Assembly (NCBI RefSeq): GCF_040409955.1
Contig: NZ_CP123384.1
Location: forward strand, 2,866,084 to 2,930,083
DNA length: 64,000 nt
Direction: 5' to 3'
Source: Salipiger sp. H15
GTDB lineage: Bacteria > Pseudomonadota > Alphaproteobacteria > Rhodobacterales > Rhodobacteraceae
The translations under genes were made by a program, and so were the position numbers. Numbering within the stretch: the first letter of the stretch is position 1; each line of letters opens with the position of its first letter. The notes under the pieces are model-generated. The model searched no databases, had not been told where the DNA came from, and was given only the letters and a program-made list of their open reading frames with translations. Below are positions 55,141-64,000 of the stretch, piece after piece.

Positions 55141-56514
55141 TTACATCAGTTTGCGACGCCGTGTCACGCGAATATCAAGATCGGTGATCTTCTTGCGCAA
55201 GGTATTGCGGTTGATGCCGAGCAGATCCGCACATTTTGCCTGATTTCCGCCGGTGGCTTCGAGCGCGATCTCGATGAGCGGCGCCTCGACCTCCTTGAGA
55301 ATGCGGGTGTAGAGCCCCGGCGCCGGCAGCATGTTGCCGTGCAGGTCGAAGTAGCGGCGCAGATGGCGGGCCACCGAGGTGCTGAGCTTCTCGCTGTCGC
55401 CGCCGCGCAGGATCGGGCCGGTGTCGGGCTGGTTGCCCAGCACCGCCTCGACCTCGGCGCGGCTGATCTCTTCGGCGCGCGAGGTCAGCGACAGGCGGCG
55501 CACGGCGTTTTCCAGCTGCCGCACGTTGCCCGGCCAGCTGTAGGCGCGGAAGAGCTCGGCCGCGTCCTTGGACAGCCAGCGCTTCGAGGCGCCCTCGCGC
55601 TCGGCGCGCTGCAGGAAGTGCTCGGTCAGCAGCGCGATGTCCTCGACCCGCTCGCGCAGGCTCGGCACGTTGATGGTCGCGCCCGACAGGCGGTAGTAGA
55701 GGTCCTGGCGCACCGCCCCCTCTTCCATCGCCTGCGCAAGGTCGCCCTGGCTGGTGGCCATGAAGCGCGGCACGTGCTCGCCGGGGATGTCCATCATGCG
55801 CACGATGCGCGCCTGGATCTCGTCGGGAATGTCGGTGATCTCGTCGATCAGCAGCGTGCCGCCCTTGACCCGCGCCAGCACCCGCGCCGGGCCCTCGAGG
55901 TCCGACAGGTCCGCGCCGGTGACGGTCACGAAGGGCAGCGTGCGGCGGTCCGAGAAATCGTGGATCGCGCGCGCGATCAGCGACTTGCCCGTGCCGCTCT
56001 CGCCCGAGATCAGCACCGGCAGGTCGGTGTTCATCACCTTGGCGACAAGGCGGTAGAGCGCCTGCATCGCCGGGGTCTTGCCGACCAGCGGCAGCTCGTC
56101 CGGGCCATCGGCGCCGATGGTCGAGACCTCCTCGCGCTTGGCCGAGCGGTTGCGGTTGTCGAGCGCCTTGGCCGTCCGCTTCATCAGGTCCGGCAGGTCG
56201 AAGGGCTTGGGCAGGTAGTCGTAGGCCTCGGCCTCGGCCGCCTGGATCGCGGTCATGATGGTGTTCTGCGCCGAGATCACGATCACCGGCAGGTCGGGCC
56301 GGTCCTGGTGGATCTTGGGCAGCATCTCGAGGCCGTTGCCATCGGGCATGACGACATCGGAGATCACCACGTCGCCCTTGCCCTCGCCGACCCAGCGCAT
56401 CAGCGTGGTCAGCGACGAGGTGGCGTGAACCTTGCACCCGGCGCGGGTCAGCGCCTGGGTCAGCACGGTGCGGATCGTGCGGTCATCGTCCGCGACAAGT
56501 ACGGTGCCGTCCAT
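55141..56514 (-). CDS. ntrC: Nitrogen regulator NtrC lacking the sigma-54 interaction loop
   Basis: The 457-residue protein has a receiver domain with Asp53 (ISDVVMPDG), an AAA+ domain with Walker A GESGTGKS (171-178) and Walker B LLIDEITD, and a Fis HTH ([20 protein letters not shown]). Between the Walker motifs, where GAFTGA should be, the chain runs [18 protein letters not shown], so the loop is deleted. This is the form known from Rhodobacter capsulatus NtrC, which activates sigma-70 promoters. It directly abuts ntrB. Confidence 0.97.
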   Translation of the reverse strand: MDGTVLVADDDRTIRTVLTQALTRAGCKVHATSSLTTLMRWVGEGKGDVVISDVVMPDGNGLEMLPKIHQDRPDLPVIVISAQNTIMTAIQAAEAEAYDYLPKPFDLPDLMKRTAKALDNRNRSAKREEVSTIGADGPDELPLVGKTPAMQALYRLVAKVMNTDLPVLISGESGTGKSLIARAIHDFSDRRTLPFVTVTGADLSDLEGPARVLARVKGGTLLIDEITDIPDEIQARIVRMMDIPGEHVPRFMATSQGDLAQAMEEGAVRQDLYYRLSGATINVPSLRERVEDIALLTEHFLQRAEREGASKRWLSKDAAELFRAYSWPGNVRQLENAVRRLSLTSRAEEISRAEVEAVLGNQPDTGPILRGGDSEKLSTSVARHLRRYFDLHGNMLPAPGLYTRILKEVEAPLIEIALEATGGNQAKCADLLGINRNTLRKKITDLDIRVTRRRKLM

Positions 56515-57606
56515 TTACCTGTTCTCCTCTGTCTCGCGCGGGGCGCGCGGCAACGAAATCCGAAAGACCGTGCGGCCGGGGACGGAATCCACCGAGATCC
56601 AGCCATCGTGGTCGGAAATGATCTTGGACACCAGCGCGAGGCCGAGCCCGGTGCCGTTCTCGCGGCCCGACACGAAGGGGTCGAACACGTCGCCCTTGAT
56701 GTCCTCGGGCAGGCCGGGGCCGTCGTCGATCACCTCGATCTGCAGCGGCAGCTTCTGGGTCGACCCGTCCGGGCGGCGCATGCGGAAGCTGTGCTCGAAG
56801 AAGGTGTGCAGGCGGATCGTGCCGCCCTCCTTGGGATCGGCCGCCTCGGCGGCGTTCTTCAGCAGGTTCAGCACCACCTGCAGCAGCTGGTCGGGATCGC
56901 CGTAGGCCAGCGGCAGCGAGGGGTCGTAATCCTCGATGAACTTCATGTGCGCCCCGGCGCCGAGCTGGGTCGAGCGGCGCGCGCGGTCGAGCACGTCGTG
57001 CAGGTTGACCGGCTTGCGCTCGGGCGCCGAGAGATTGCCGAACTGTTCGACCTGCTCCAGCAGCTTCACGATGCGGCGGGTCTCGGCGACGATGAGGTCG
57101 GTGAGCTCGAGGTCGTCCTTGGTGAGGTTCATCGACAGCAGCTGCGCCGCGCCGGTGATCCCGGCGAGCGGGTTCTTGATCTCGTGCGCCAGCATCTCGG
57201 CCATGCCGATGGCCGACTTGGCGGCGGATTTCACCGAATGGCTCTGGGTCATCCGCCCGGCGAGCTCGCGCGGGCTGATCAGCATGATGAACCAGCCCGG
57301 GTAGTTCTGCACCGGCGCCAGTTGCAGGTTGCAGACCAGCGGCGGGCGGTTGCCGGTGCCGACGTCGACGTCGTTGACGAAAAGCGGCGTGCCGTGCTGG
57401 CGGGCCCGGGCAAGGCTTTCCTCGAGCGGCGCATCCACCGCGAGGCGGTCCCAGATCGGCTGTCCGACGAGCCATTTCGCCGAGTTGTTCATGAAGCCCT
57501 CGGCGGCGGGGTTCATGTCGGCGATGCGCTCCTCGGCATCCAGCAGCACGGCGGGCACCGGCAGCGAGGACCAAAGCTGGGTCAGAAGTTCGGTGTTGGT
57601 GCTCAT
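56515..57606 (-). CDS. ntrB: Nitrogen sensor kinase NtrB
   Basis: The 363-residue soluble kinase has an N-terminal PAS domain, HisKA ([20 protein letters not shown]), and HATPase motifs [21 protein letters not shown] and [12 protein letters not shown]. It phosphorylates and dephosphorylates NtrC under PII control. It starts by an ATGA overlap with dusB and ends immediately before the ntrC ATG. Confidence 0.97.
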   Translation of the reverse strand: MSTNTELLTQLWSSLPVPAVLLDAEERIADMNPAAEGFMNNSAKWLVGQPIWDRLAVDAPLEESLARARQHGTPLFVNDVDVGTGNRPPLVCNLQLAPVQNYPGWFIMLISPRELAGRMTQSHSVKSAAKSAIGMAEMLAHEIKNPLAGITGAAQLLSMNLTKDDLELTDLIVAETRRIVKLLEQVEQFGNLSAPERKPVNLHDVLDRARRSTQLGAGAHMKFIEDYDPSLPLAYGDPDQLLQVVLNLLKNAAEAADPKEGGTIRLHTFFEHSFRMRRPDGSTQKLPLQIEVIDDGPGLPEDIKGDVFDPFVSGRENGTGLGLALVSKIISDHDGWISVDSVPGRTVFRISLPRAPRETEENR

Positions 57607-58586
57607 GCGGCGATCCGCAGGTCGTCGCCAAGCGCCTCGTGCAGGAGCGTCAGCGTTTCGGCGGGCTCGCGGGCGGTCAGCACGCGCTTGCGCAGCTCGG
57701 CGTCCGGGGCGGCATGATCCATGTACCAGCCCAGGTGCTTGCGCGCGACGCGGCCGCCCAGCTCCTTCCCGTAAAAATCAAGCATTGCCTCGTAATGCTC
57801 TGCGACCATTTGATAAAACGCCTTTCCTGTCGGCACGTCGGGTGCCGGTGTTCCGTAAAGCTCCGCGGCGATCTGGGCCAGTTTCCACGGCGCGCCCTGC
57901 GCCCCGCGGCCGACCATGACGCCCGCCGCGCCGGAGGCCTTCAGCGCCGCCCGCGCGCTTGCCGCATCGACGATGTCGCCGTTGGCGACGACCGGGATCG
58001 ACACGGCCTCGACCACCTCGCGGATTGCCGCCCAGTCGGCCGAGCCCTTGTAGAACTGGCAGCGGGTCCGCCCGTGGATGACGATCATCCGCACCCCGGC
58101 CGCCTCGGCCCGTTTCGCGATCTGCGCGGCGTTGAGGCAACCCTCGTCCCAGCCGAGCCGCATCTTCAGCGTGACCGGCAGGTCAACCGCCTCGACCACC
58201 GCCTCGATCAGCCGCAGTGCGTGGTCCGGCTCGCGCATCAGCGCCGATCCCGACCAGCCGCCAGTGACCTTCTTGGCCGGGCAGCCCATGTTGATGTCGA
58301 TGACCTTCGCGCCCATGTCCGCCACGTGGCGCGCGGTCTCGGCCATCGGCTCGGGCGCGCGGCCGGCAAGCTGGACCGAGGTGTTCTCGATCCCGGCGCC
58401 CAGCTCGGCCTTCTCGCGCGTGCCGGGACGCGCGGTGAGGAACTCGCCGCTGGCGATCATCTCGGACACGACGAGCCCCGCCCCGAAGCCCGACACCAGC
58501 GTGCGGAAGGGCAGATCGGTGATTCCCGCGAGCGGGGCCAGCAGGACTGGTGGATCGATGAGTCTGTCACCCAGCGAGAAGTTCAA
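57603..58586 (-). CDS. dusB: tRNA-dihydrouridine synthase DusB (NifR3)
   Basis: The 327-residue flavoprotein has [32 protein letters not shown] (catalytic Cys, 20 residues), [14 protein letters not shown] and [12 protein letters not shown]. It reduces uridines in the tRNA D-loop. It is the first gene of the nifR3-ntrB-ntrC operon, as in R. capsulatus. The start is TTG (58586), preceded by AAGGA eight bases upstream. Confidence 0.96.
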   Translation of the reverse strand: MNFSLGDRLIDPPVLLAPLAGITDLPFRTLVSGFGAGLVVSEMIASGEFLTARPGTREKAELGAGIENTSVQLAGRAPEPMAETARHVADMGAKVIDINMGCPAKKVTGGWSGSALMREPDHALRLIEAVVEAVDLPVTLKMRLGWDEGCLNAAQIAKRAEAAGVRMIVIHGRTRCQFYKGSADWAAIREVVEAVSIPVVANGDIVDAASARAALKASGAAGVMVGRGAQGAPWKLAQIAAELYGTPAPDVPTGKAFYQMVAEHYEAMLDFYGKELGGRVARKHLGWYMDHAAPDAELRKRVLTAREPAETLTLLHEALGDDLRIAA

Positions 58587-58761
58587 GCGCCTATTCCTTG
58601 TGCAGATGCTTGGGAGTTAACGTGCGCGCGCCGCGTGTTCAATCATTTGGAAGCATCGCAGGCGCACGCAATACGGGTATGCTCAAAAATTAAGCGCTGC
58701 ACCTCCGGTGATTGCACCGCCTTGCAGCAACGCCTAGAGAAAGGCGCCGGAGGTCAACACC

Positions 58762-59907
58762 ATGGAAACAGCCGCAATCATCGTTGCCGCAGGCCGCGGC
58801 ACCCGCGCCGGTGGCGGCCAGCCGAAGCAATGGCGCGACATAGCGGCGCGCCCGGTGGCCCGCTGGACGCTCGAGGCCTTCGCCCCGCTCTGCCCGATCG
58901 TGCTGGTGATTCACCCCGAGGACCGCGAGATCGCCGAGTCGGTGGCCGAAGGGCTGCCGGTGACGCTGGTGGAGGGCGCCGCCGACCGGGCGGGCTCGGT
59001 GCGCGCCGGGCTCGACGCGCTGGCCGGCGATCCGCCCGCCAAGGTGCTGATCCACGACGTCGCCCGGCCCTGCGTCTCGCGCCACACGATCGAGGCGGTG
59101 CTTGCCGCGCTCGACACCGCGCCCGGGGCCGCGCCCGCCCTGCCCGTCACCGACGCGCTCTGGACCGGCGCCGAAGACCAGGTGACCGGCACGCAGGACC
59201 GCACCGGCCTCTTCCGCGCCCAGACCCCGCAGGGCTTCCGCTACGACGCGATCCGTGCCGCCCATGCCGCCCACCCCGGCGGCGCCGCCGATGACGTCGA
59301 GGTCGCCCGCGCCGCGGGTCTGGCCGTGACCATCGTTCCCGGCGAGGAACGCAACCTCAAGATCACCGGCCCCGACGATTTCGAGCGGGCCGCCGGCTAC
59401 CTCAAGACCCCCATGCAGGAGACGACCATGGATATCCGCCTCGGCAACGGCTACGACGTGCACCGCTTCGGCCCCGGAGACCACGTGGTGCTCTGCGGCG
59501 TGAAGGTGCCGCACGGGCGCGGGCTGCAGGGCCATTCCGATGCCGACGTGGGCATGCACGCGGTCACCGACGCGCTCTACGGCGCGCTGGCGATGGGCGA
59601 CATCGGCCGCCACTTCCCGCCGAGCGATCCGCAGTGGAAGGGCGCGGCCTCGGAGATCTTCCTGCGCCACGCGGTCGATCTGGCGCTCTCGAAGGGCTAT
59701 ACCATCTCCAACGTCGACGTGACGCTGGTCTGCGAGCAGCCCAAGATCACCCCGCATGCCGCGGCCATGATGGCCGAGATGGGGCGGATCATGGGGCTGG
59801 CCACGGACCGCGTCTCGGTCAAGGCGACGACTTCCGAGCGGCTCGGCTTCACCGGGCGCGAGGAAGGCATCGCCGCCATCGCAACCGCAACGCTGGTGAA
59901 GCCATGA
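58762..59907 (+). CDS. ispDF: Bifunctional IspD/IspF isoprenoid enzyme
   Basis: The 381-residue fusion has IspD (residues 1 to about 222: [41 protein letters not shown]) and IspF (about 225-381: [20 protein letters not shown] with the Asp/His zinc ligands, [16 protein letters not shown], and [18 protein letters not shown]). It performs the third and fifth steps of the MEP pathway. The ATG carries GGAGGT. It is divergent from dusB. Confidence 0.98.
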   Translation: METAAIIVAAGRGTRAGGGQPKQWRDIAARPVARWTLEAFAPLCPIVLVIHPEDREIAESVAEGLPVTLVEGAADRAGSVRAGLDALAGDPPAKVLIHDVARPCVSRHTIEAVLAALDTAPGAAPALPVTDALWTGAEDQVTGTQDRTGLFRAQTPQGFRYDAIRAAHAAHPGGAADDVEVARAAGLAVTIVPGEERNLKITGPDDFERAAGYLKTPMQETTMDIRLGNGYDVHRFGPGDHVVLCGVKVPHGRGLQGHSDADVGMHAVTDALYGALAMGDIGRHFPPSDPQWKGAASEIFLRHAVDLALSKGYTISNVDVTLVCEQPKITPHAAAMMAEMGRIMGLATDRVSVKATTSERLGFTGREEGIAAIATATLVKP

Positions 59908-60389
59908 GACTGATCGCCACCTTCTTCTACGCCGGGCTCCTGCGCCCCGCGCCGGGCACCTGGGGCTCGCTGGCGGCGCTGCCGGTGGCGTACCTGCTGC
60001 TGGTGCTGGGCGGGTTCTGGCTGCTGCTCGCGGCCACGGTGATCGCCTTCGTGCTGGGCTACATCGCCACGCAAAAGCTCACCGCGGACGGCGAGGACGA
60101 GGATCCGTCGTGGATCGTGATCGACGAGGTGGTGGGCATGTGGATCGCCCTCTTCCCCGTCGGCTACGGCGCGATGATGATGGGCGTGGACGTCTGGCGG
60201 CTCTGGCCCGGCTGGGTCTCTGGCTTCCTGCTCTTCCGCCTCTTCGACATCTGGAAGCCCTGGCTGGTCGGCTGGGCGGACCGCCGCGGCGATGCCATGG
60301 GGGTGATGCTCGACGACGTTATCGCCGGCGTCTTCGCCGCGCTGGTGAGCATCCTGCTCGCCGGCATCGCCCATGGCTTCCTGATGTGA
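59904..60389 (+). CDS. pgpA: Phosphatidylglycerophosphatase A
   Basis: The 161-residue membrane enzyme has [19 protein letters not shown], the metal-binding [11 protein letters not shown], and [10 protein letters not shown], with [13 protein letters not shown] near the end. It dephosphorylates phosphatidylglycerol phosphate to make phosphatidylglycerol. The start overlaps the ispDF stop as ATGA, so the pair is coupled. Confidence 0.95.
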   Translation: MRLIATFFYAGLLRPAPGTWGSLAALPVAYLLLVLGGFWLLLAATVIAFVLGYIATQKLTADGEDEDPSWIVIDEVVGMWIALFPVGYGAMMMGVDVWRLWPGWVSGFLLFRLFDIWKPWLVGWADRRGDAMGVMLDDVIAGVFAALVSILLAGIAHGFLM

Positions 60390-60399
60390 GGGACAAGCA

Positions 60400-60873
60400 A
60401 TGACCGAGGCGCTCGCGCAGGACATCCTGAAACGTGCCATGGCGGCGGGGCTGCACGTGGCCACCGCGGAAAGCTGCACCGGCGGCATGGTCGCCGCCGC
60501 GATCACCGACATCGCTGGCTCGTCGAACATCTTCGAGCGCGGCGTGGTGACCTATTCCAACGAAGCCAAGGTCGAGCTTCTGGGCGTCAGCCCCGGCACG
60601 CTCGAGGCGCATGGCGCGGTCTCGGAGGAGGTCGCGGCCGAGATGGCGCGGGGCGCGCGCCGCGCCGCGGGCGCCGATCTCGCGGTCTCGGTCTCCGGCA
60701 TCGCGGGGCCCGGCGGCTCGGAGCACAAGCCCGAGGGACGCGTCTGCTTCGGCCTTGCCAGCGCCGCCGGCACCCATACCGAGACGGTCGAGTTCGGCGC
60801 CCTCGGCCGCGGCAAGGTCCGTGCCGCCGCCACCCGCCACGCGCTGCAACTGCTGCGCGACGCGCTGCCCTGA
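60400..60873 (+). CDS. pncC: CinA C-terminal domain protein (nicotinamide-nucleotide amidase)
   Basis: The 157-residue single-domain protein has ATAESCTGGMVAAAITDIAG, the catalytic Ser motif of NMN amidohydrolases, and SVSGIAGPGGSEHKPEGRV. It deamidates NMN for pyridine-nucleotide recycling. GAGGGA precedes the ATG. It is the last gene of the ispDF-pgpA-pncC operon. Confidence 0.93.
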   Translation: MTEALAQDILKRAMAAGLHVATAESCTGGMVAAAITDIAGSSNIFERGVVTYSNEAKVELLGVSPGTLEAHGAVSEEVAAEMARGARRAAGADLAVSVSGIAGPGGSEHKPEGRVCFGLASAAGTHTETVEFGALGRGKVRAAATRHALQLLRDALP

Positions 60874-60889
60874 GGCAGCGCCCGGCGGC

Positions 60890-61336
60890 TCAGGCGTAAA
60901 GCTCGGCGGCGCGGCGCTCGAAGGCGCGCACGACGCGCTGCATCGCCTCGTAGAAGAACATCCCCGCCGCGCTCTGCAGCAGGCGGTTGCGGAACTCGAA
61001 ATCCACGAAGAAATGCACGTCGACGCCACCCTCGGGCGCGTCCTCGAAGTGCCATTTCGAGATCATGTGCTTGAACGGGCCGTCGAGATACTCGGTGTCG
61101 ATCTTCTTCTCGCCGGGCCAGAGCGTCACGCGGCTGCCGAAGCGCTCGCGGAACACCTTGAAGCTGATCACCAGGTCGGCCAGCATCACCTCGTGGTCGC
61201 CCATGTCGTCGCGCGAACGGATCCGCGCCGCTGCCGTCCAGGGCAGAAACTGCGGGTAGTTCGCGACATCCGCCACGAGGTCATACATCTGCTGCGCCGT
61301 GTACGGCAGGCGCTTCGTCTCGGAGTGGGTCGGCAT
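60890..61336 (-). CDS. RatA/COQ10-type SRPBCC protein
   Basis: The 148-residue START-like protein has YTAQQMYDLVADVANYPQFL and the C-terminal LLQSAAGMFFYEAMQRVVRA, as in COQ10 and the E. coli RatA. Alphaproteobacterial members are probably ubiquinone-binding proteins that assist respiration rather than toxins, and no antitoxin partner is present. AAGGGG precedes the ATG. It converges with pncC and is divergent from hpt. Confidence 0.88.
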   Translation of the reverse strand: MPTHSETKRLPYTAQQMYDLVADVANYPQFLPWTAAARIRSRDDMGDHEVMLADLVISFKVFRERFGSRVTLWPGEKKIDTEYLDGPFKHMISKWHFEDAPEGGVDVHFFVDFEFRNRLLQSAAGMFFYEAMQRVVRAFERRAAELYA

Positions 61337-61406
61337 GTCGCCCCTTTATCGCGTGACAATGCCGGCACATTTCCTATGCTGCGCGCGGATTTTCAAGGGG
61401 TGAACC

Positions 61407-61961
61407 ATGGCAGAAAAGCCATATGTCGTAGACCAGATGATTTCGGCCAAGACGATCGCCGCGCGGATCGAGGATCTCGCACGCGAGATCGAGCGGGAAT
61501 TCGCCGACACCGACAAGCTGGTCGTCGTCGGGCTGCTGCGCGGCAGCTTCGTCTTCATCGCCGACCTGGTGCGCGAGCTCGACCTTGCGGTGGAAGTCGA
61601 CTTCCTCGAGGCCTCCTCCTATGGCGACGCCATGGAGTCGAGCCGCGAGGTGCGCATCCTCAAGGACCTGCGCTCGCCGATCGAGGGGCGGGACGTGCTG
61701 CTGGTGGAGGACATCGTCGACACCGGCTTCACGCTCAGCCACGTCATCCACCTGCTCGACAGCCGCAAGCCGCGCAAACTGCGCACCATCGCGCTGCTCG
61801 ACAAGCCCGCGCGGCGCGAGGTCCCGCTCAAGGCGGACTGGATCGGTTTCGAGATTCCCGACGAGTTCATCGTGGGTTACGGGATCGACTTCGCGCAGCG
61901 CAACAGGAACCTGCCGTTCATCGGCAAGGTCCGCTTCCCCGAGACCGCCGAGGCCGAGTGA
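61407..61961 (+). CDS. hpt: Hypoxanthine phosphoribosyltransferase
   Basis: The 184-residue enzyme has the PRPP-binding motif [17 protein letters not shown], the PPi loop [13 protein letters not shown], and [10 protein letters not shown]. It salvages hypoxanthine and guanine to nucleotides. AAGGGG lies before the ATG. Its stop overlaps the start of a small membrane gene. Confidence 0.95.
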   Translation: MAEKPYVVDQMISAKTIAARIEDLAREIEREFADTDKLVVVGLLRGSFVFIADLVRELDLAVEVDFLEASSYGDAMESSREVRILKDLRSPIEGRDVLLVEDIVDTGFTLSHVIHLLDSRKPRKLRTIALLDKPARREVPLKADWIGFEIPDEFIVGYGIDFAQRNRNLPFIGKVRFPETAEAE

Positions 61962-62143
61962 CCGGGACATGGCTCCTGCGGATGGCGCGCTGGCTGCGCC
62001 ATCCACCCTCGCCGGCGCGGGTCCGGCTGGTGCTCGCGGTCCTCGGCCTGTGCCTCGCCCTCGCCGCGATCGAGCGCTGGATCGGCTGGCCCGACGCGCT
62101 GTCGGCGGGTCCTCTCCGGCCCCTGCCGAAGGCCGCTCCCTGA
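61958..62143 (+). CDS. Small single-span membrane protein coupled to hpt
   Basis: This 61-residue gene starts with GTG overlapping the hpt stop (GTGA). It has a basic N-terminus ([20 protein letters not shown]), one hydrophobic helix (about residues 25-40), and ends [11 protein letters not shown]. The pattern HPPSPxR-helix-GWP seems familiar from short Rhodobacteraceae hypothetical proteins near hpt, but this is from memory. An ATG nine codons in is the alternative start. Confidence 0.6.
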   Translation: MTGTWLLRMARWLRHPPSPARVRLVLAVLGLCLALAAIERWIGWPDALSAGPLRPLPKAAP

Positions 62144-62426
62144 CCGTTTCAAGCCTGCGCGAGGATCGCATTGCGGTCATCGCGCGTGATCCCCGCCGTG
62201 AGGCGCTGAAACATTCGCGATGAAGTCCTGCGTGAGATACTCCCCGCAAAGCATTACCTTGAAACGAATATCACCTAAATTTACCTAACGTAAGCCTGCG
62301 CCGACCCCGAACCTCCGCCGGGCATCCCGCTCCGAGCCCCCTTGATCCAATTCCCGCCTCGGCTAGGCTCCGCCGAAGATCTTGATTTTGACGTCACCCC
62401 CGGTTCTGGGAGGAAGGGAGTTTCTC

Positions 62427-62894
62427 ATGAAGATCACCGCCGGCAGGCTCACCGTTGCCGCAACCGCCACCCTCGCCGTCATCGGCACTGCCGCCCTCGC
62501 GCAGCAGGTGCCCGCCCCGCTCAAGGCGCGACAAGGCGAGATGAACATCCTCGCGATCAACCTCGGCATCCTCGGGGACATGGCCCGCGGCAAGAGCCCC
62601 TACGACGCCGAGGCCGCGCAGATGGCCGCGGAGTCGATCGTCGCCGTGACGATGATCAACAAGGCGCCGCTCTTCCCTGCCGGCACCTCGGAGATGGAGC
62701 TCGAAGGCACCCGCGCCAAGGCCGAGATCTGGGACGACTGGGAGGGCTTCTCGGCCAAGTGGACCGGGCTCGCCGAGGCCGCCACCGGCCTGCAGAAGGT
62801 CGCGGCCACCGGCCAGGAGGCGCTCGGCCCGGCGGTCGGCCAGCTCGGCGGCGCCTGCAAGGCCTGCCACGACACGTTCCGCGCCCCCGAATAA
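62427..62894 (+). CDS. Class II (c'-type) cytochrome c
   Basis: The 155-residue protein has a signal peptide (MKITAGRLTVAATATLAVIG, ending LAQ) and a single C-terminal heme site CKACH, as in cytochrome c' and c-556 four-helix bundles. GGAGG and GGGAG precede the ATG. It carries electrons or binds small ligands in the periplasm. The diheme cytochrome gene follows after 3 bases. Confidence 0.92.
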   Translation: MKITAGRLTVAATATLAVIGTAALAQQVPAPLKARQGEMNILAINLGILGDMARGKSPYDAEAAQMAAESIVAVTMINKAPLFPAGTSEMELEGTRAKAEIWDDWEGFSAKWTGLAEAATGLQKVAATGQEALGPAVGQLGGACKACHDTFRAPE

Positions 62895-62897
62895 CCC

Positions 62898-63794
62898 ATG
62901 CACCGCCTGCTCGCGTTCCTCGTTCTGGTCGGGGGCCTGGGCGCCGGGACCGGGTGGATCATCAGCGCGCCCGACGCGCTGCCCGAGGCCGAGTTCAGCA
63001 CCCCGGTGGAGGGAGACCCGGCGCGCGGCGCCGGCATCTTCACCGCCGCGGGCTGCGCCTCCTGCCACCATGCCCCGGGCAGCGACGACAGGCTGACCCT
63101 GTCGGGCGGGCAGCGCTTCGCCTCCGACTTCGGCACCTTCATCGCCCCCAACATCTCGCCGGACCCGCGCCAGGGCATCGGCGCCTGGAGCCTGCACGAT
63201 TTCGCCAACGCGCTCCTGCGCGGCGTCTCGCCCGAGGGGCGGCATTATTACCCCGCCTTCCCCTATACCTCCTACATCCGCATGGAGCCGCGGGACGTCA
63301 CCGATCTCTGGAGCTATCTCAACACCCTGCCCGCCTCGGACGTCCCGAGCCAGCCGCACGAGGTCGGCTTTCCCTTCAGCATCCGCCGCGGGCTCGGGCT
63401 GTGGAAGCAGATGTACCTCGACCCGGCCTGGCACCTCACCCGCGCCGACAGCGACGAGCTGCGCCGCGGCCGCTACCTCGTCGAGGCGCTGGCCCATTGC
63501 GGCGAGTGCCACACGCCGCGCGACCGCTTCGGCGGGCTCGAGCGCGGCGCCTGGCTCACCGGCGCCCCGGCCCCGGACGGCAAGGGCAGCATCCCCGGCC
63601 TCACCCCCGACAAGCTCGACTGGAGCGCCGAGGACGTGGCCTATTACCTCGAGACCGGCTTCACCCCCGACTACGACAGCGCGGGCGGCCACATGGTCGA
63701 GGTCATCACCAATTTTGCCGCGCTCTCCGCCGAGGACCGCGCCGCCGTCGCGGCCTATGTCAAGGCGCTGCCCGCGGGCGGGGTGATGGACTGA
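62898..63794 (+). CDS. Diheme cytochrome c
   Basis: The 298-residue protein has an N-terminal membrane or signal segment (LLAFLVLVGGLGAGTGW) and two heme c sites, CASCH and CGECH, with axial Met candidates in PYTSYIRMEP and GGHMVEV. It resembles the cytochrome subunit of periplasmic dehydrogenases. It probably passes electrons to or from the adjacent class II cytochrome. The catalytic partner is not in the window. Confidence 0.9.
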   Translation: MHRLLAFLVLVGGLGAGTGWIISAPDALPEAEFSTPVEGDPARGAGIFTAAGCASCHHAPGSDDRLTLSGGQRFASDFGTFIAPNISPDPRQGIGAWSLHDFANALLRGVSPEGRHYYPAFPYTSYIRMEPRDVTDLWSYLNTLPASDVPSQPHEVGFPFSIRRGLGLWKQMYLDPAWHLTRADSDELRRGRYLVEALAHCGECHTPRDRFGGLERGAWLTGAPAPDGKGSIPGLTPDKLDWSAEDVAYYLETGFTPDYDSAGGHMVEVITNFAALSAEDRAAVAAYVKALPAGGVMD

Positions 63795-63829
63795 CCCCCG
63801 GCGTCGCGCCCGCGGCCCGCGCAGGATCT

Positions 63830-63894
63830 GCGTATTTGAAAAGAGAAGAAGGACAGGGGCGCGCGCTTCCGGCTTCTTCTCTTGCCAAATACGC
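63830..63894. repeat. Dispersed repeat, AGAGAAGAA variant, inverted pair
   Basis: Arm 63830-63851 (starts GCGTATTTGAAAAGAGAAGA) and arm 63873-63894 are inverted copies with two mismatches. It ends the cytochrome operon. The remaining 106 bases to the window end show no gene. Confidence 0.75.
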
Positions 63895-64000
63895 CGGGGG
63901 GTGAGGCGCGCAGCGCCGACGGGGGGCAGCGCCCCCCTTTTCGCCCTCTCCGCCGCCGCGCCCCCTTAACACCGGCGCGCGGATCGCCTATCTGCCCCGC

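Noticed and set aside
60890..61336. RatA-type toxin of a toxin-antitoxin pair
   Set aside because: No antitoxin gene (ratB-like) is adjacent, and the sequence fits the COQ10-like quinone-binding group equally well.
62221..62289. Possible 22-codon ORF in the hpt-cytochrome gap
   Set aside because: No ribosome-binding site and no recognisable product; the 62144-62426 gap otherwise shows nothing definite.

Overview
The window is ordinary chromosomal DNA from a high-GC alphaproteobacterium. It most likely comes from the Rhodobacterales (Rhodobacteraceae/Roseobacteraceae). The reasons are the polyol operon order smoE-F-G-K-S-mtlK known from Rhodobacter sphaeroides, the nifR3(dusB)-ntrB-ntrC-ntrY-ntrX-trkA-trkH-hfq-hflX order, an NtrC without the sigma-54 loop, a fused ispDF, and a repeat family built on GAGTATTT..GGAAAGATGAAAG. 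The genus cannot be fixed from the sequence alone. I see no prophage, insertion sequence, CRISPR array, rRNA or tRNA.

Layout. 1-7123 (minus): a complete polyol (sorbitol/mannitol) uptake and oxidation operon, read from its regulator end: HAD phosphatase, SorC-type regulator, binding protein, two permeases, ATPase, sorbitol dehydrogenase, then a mannitol dehydrogenase cut by the window edge. A cluster of inverted repeats in front of smoE is a strong operator candidate. 7286-9750 (minus): tatA-tatB-tatC followed by an overlapping DUF815 AAA ATPase. 10000-12635 (plus): a WYL-type regulator with a tandem operator-like repeat, then an M24 metallopeptidase overlapping an Asp/Glu racemase-superfamily gene. 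12639-14696 (minus): an ArsR/SRPBCC pair, YceI, and a small membrane protein. 14999-16224 (plus): rpsF-rpsR-rplI with a good terminator. 16359-23219: isonitrile hydratase-like protein, DUF2270 protein, trigger factor, pntAB transhydrogenase and a small methyltransferase.

23469-28239: kynureninase, a class-I glutamine amidotransferase-like hydrolase, GlcG and malate synthase G. 28541-37762: an Atm1-like ABC exporter, a LysM protein, a LOG protein, a host-attachment (PF10116) protein, class I fructose-bisphosphate aldolase, a cytochrome P450 with a membrane alpha/beta hydrolase, and CcdA. 37954-43044: RNase E with a long structured upstream region, then an HpcH/HpaI aldolase with an ExuR/UxuR-like palindrome upstream, convergent with a tartronate-semialdehyde-reductase-like gene. 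43161-46552: a penicillin acylase-family hydrolase overlapping an APH-like kinase.

46604-58586 (minus): the nitrogen and potassium block dusB-ntrBC-ntrYX-trkAH-hfq-hflX. 58762-63794: ispDF-pgpA-pncC, a RatA/COQ10-type protein, hpt with a small coupled membrane gene, and a class II cytochrome c with a diheme cytochrome c.

Themes. Genes are very tightly packed. At least a dozen neighbouring pairs share a 4-base stop/start overlap (ATGA, GTGA or TTGA), so translational coupling is common and GTG and TTG starts are frequent. Most interesting leads: the SorC operator cluster, operator-like palindromes at five other promoters, the degenerate sigma-54 motifs in both NtrC and NtrX, the DUF815-tatC coupling, the uncharacterised M24/racemase and P450/hydrolase pairs, and the dispersed palindromic repeat family. 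No clearly new multi-gene system is evident.
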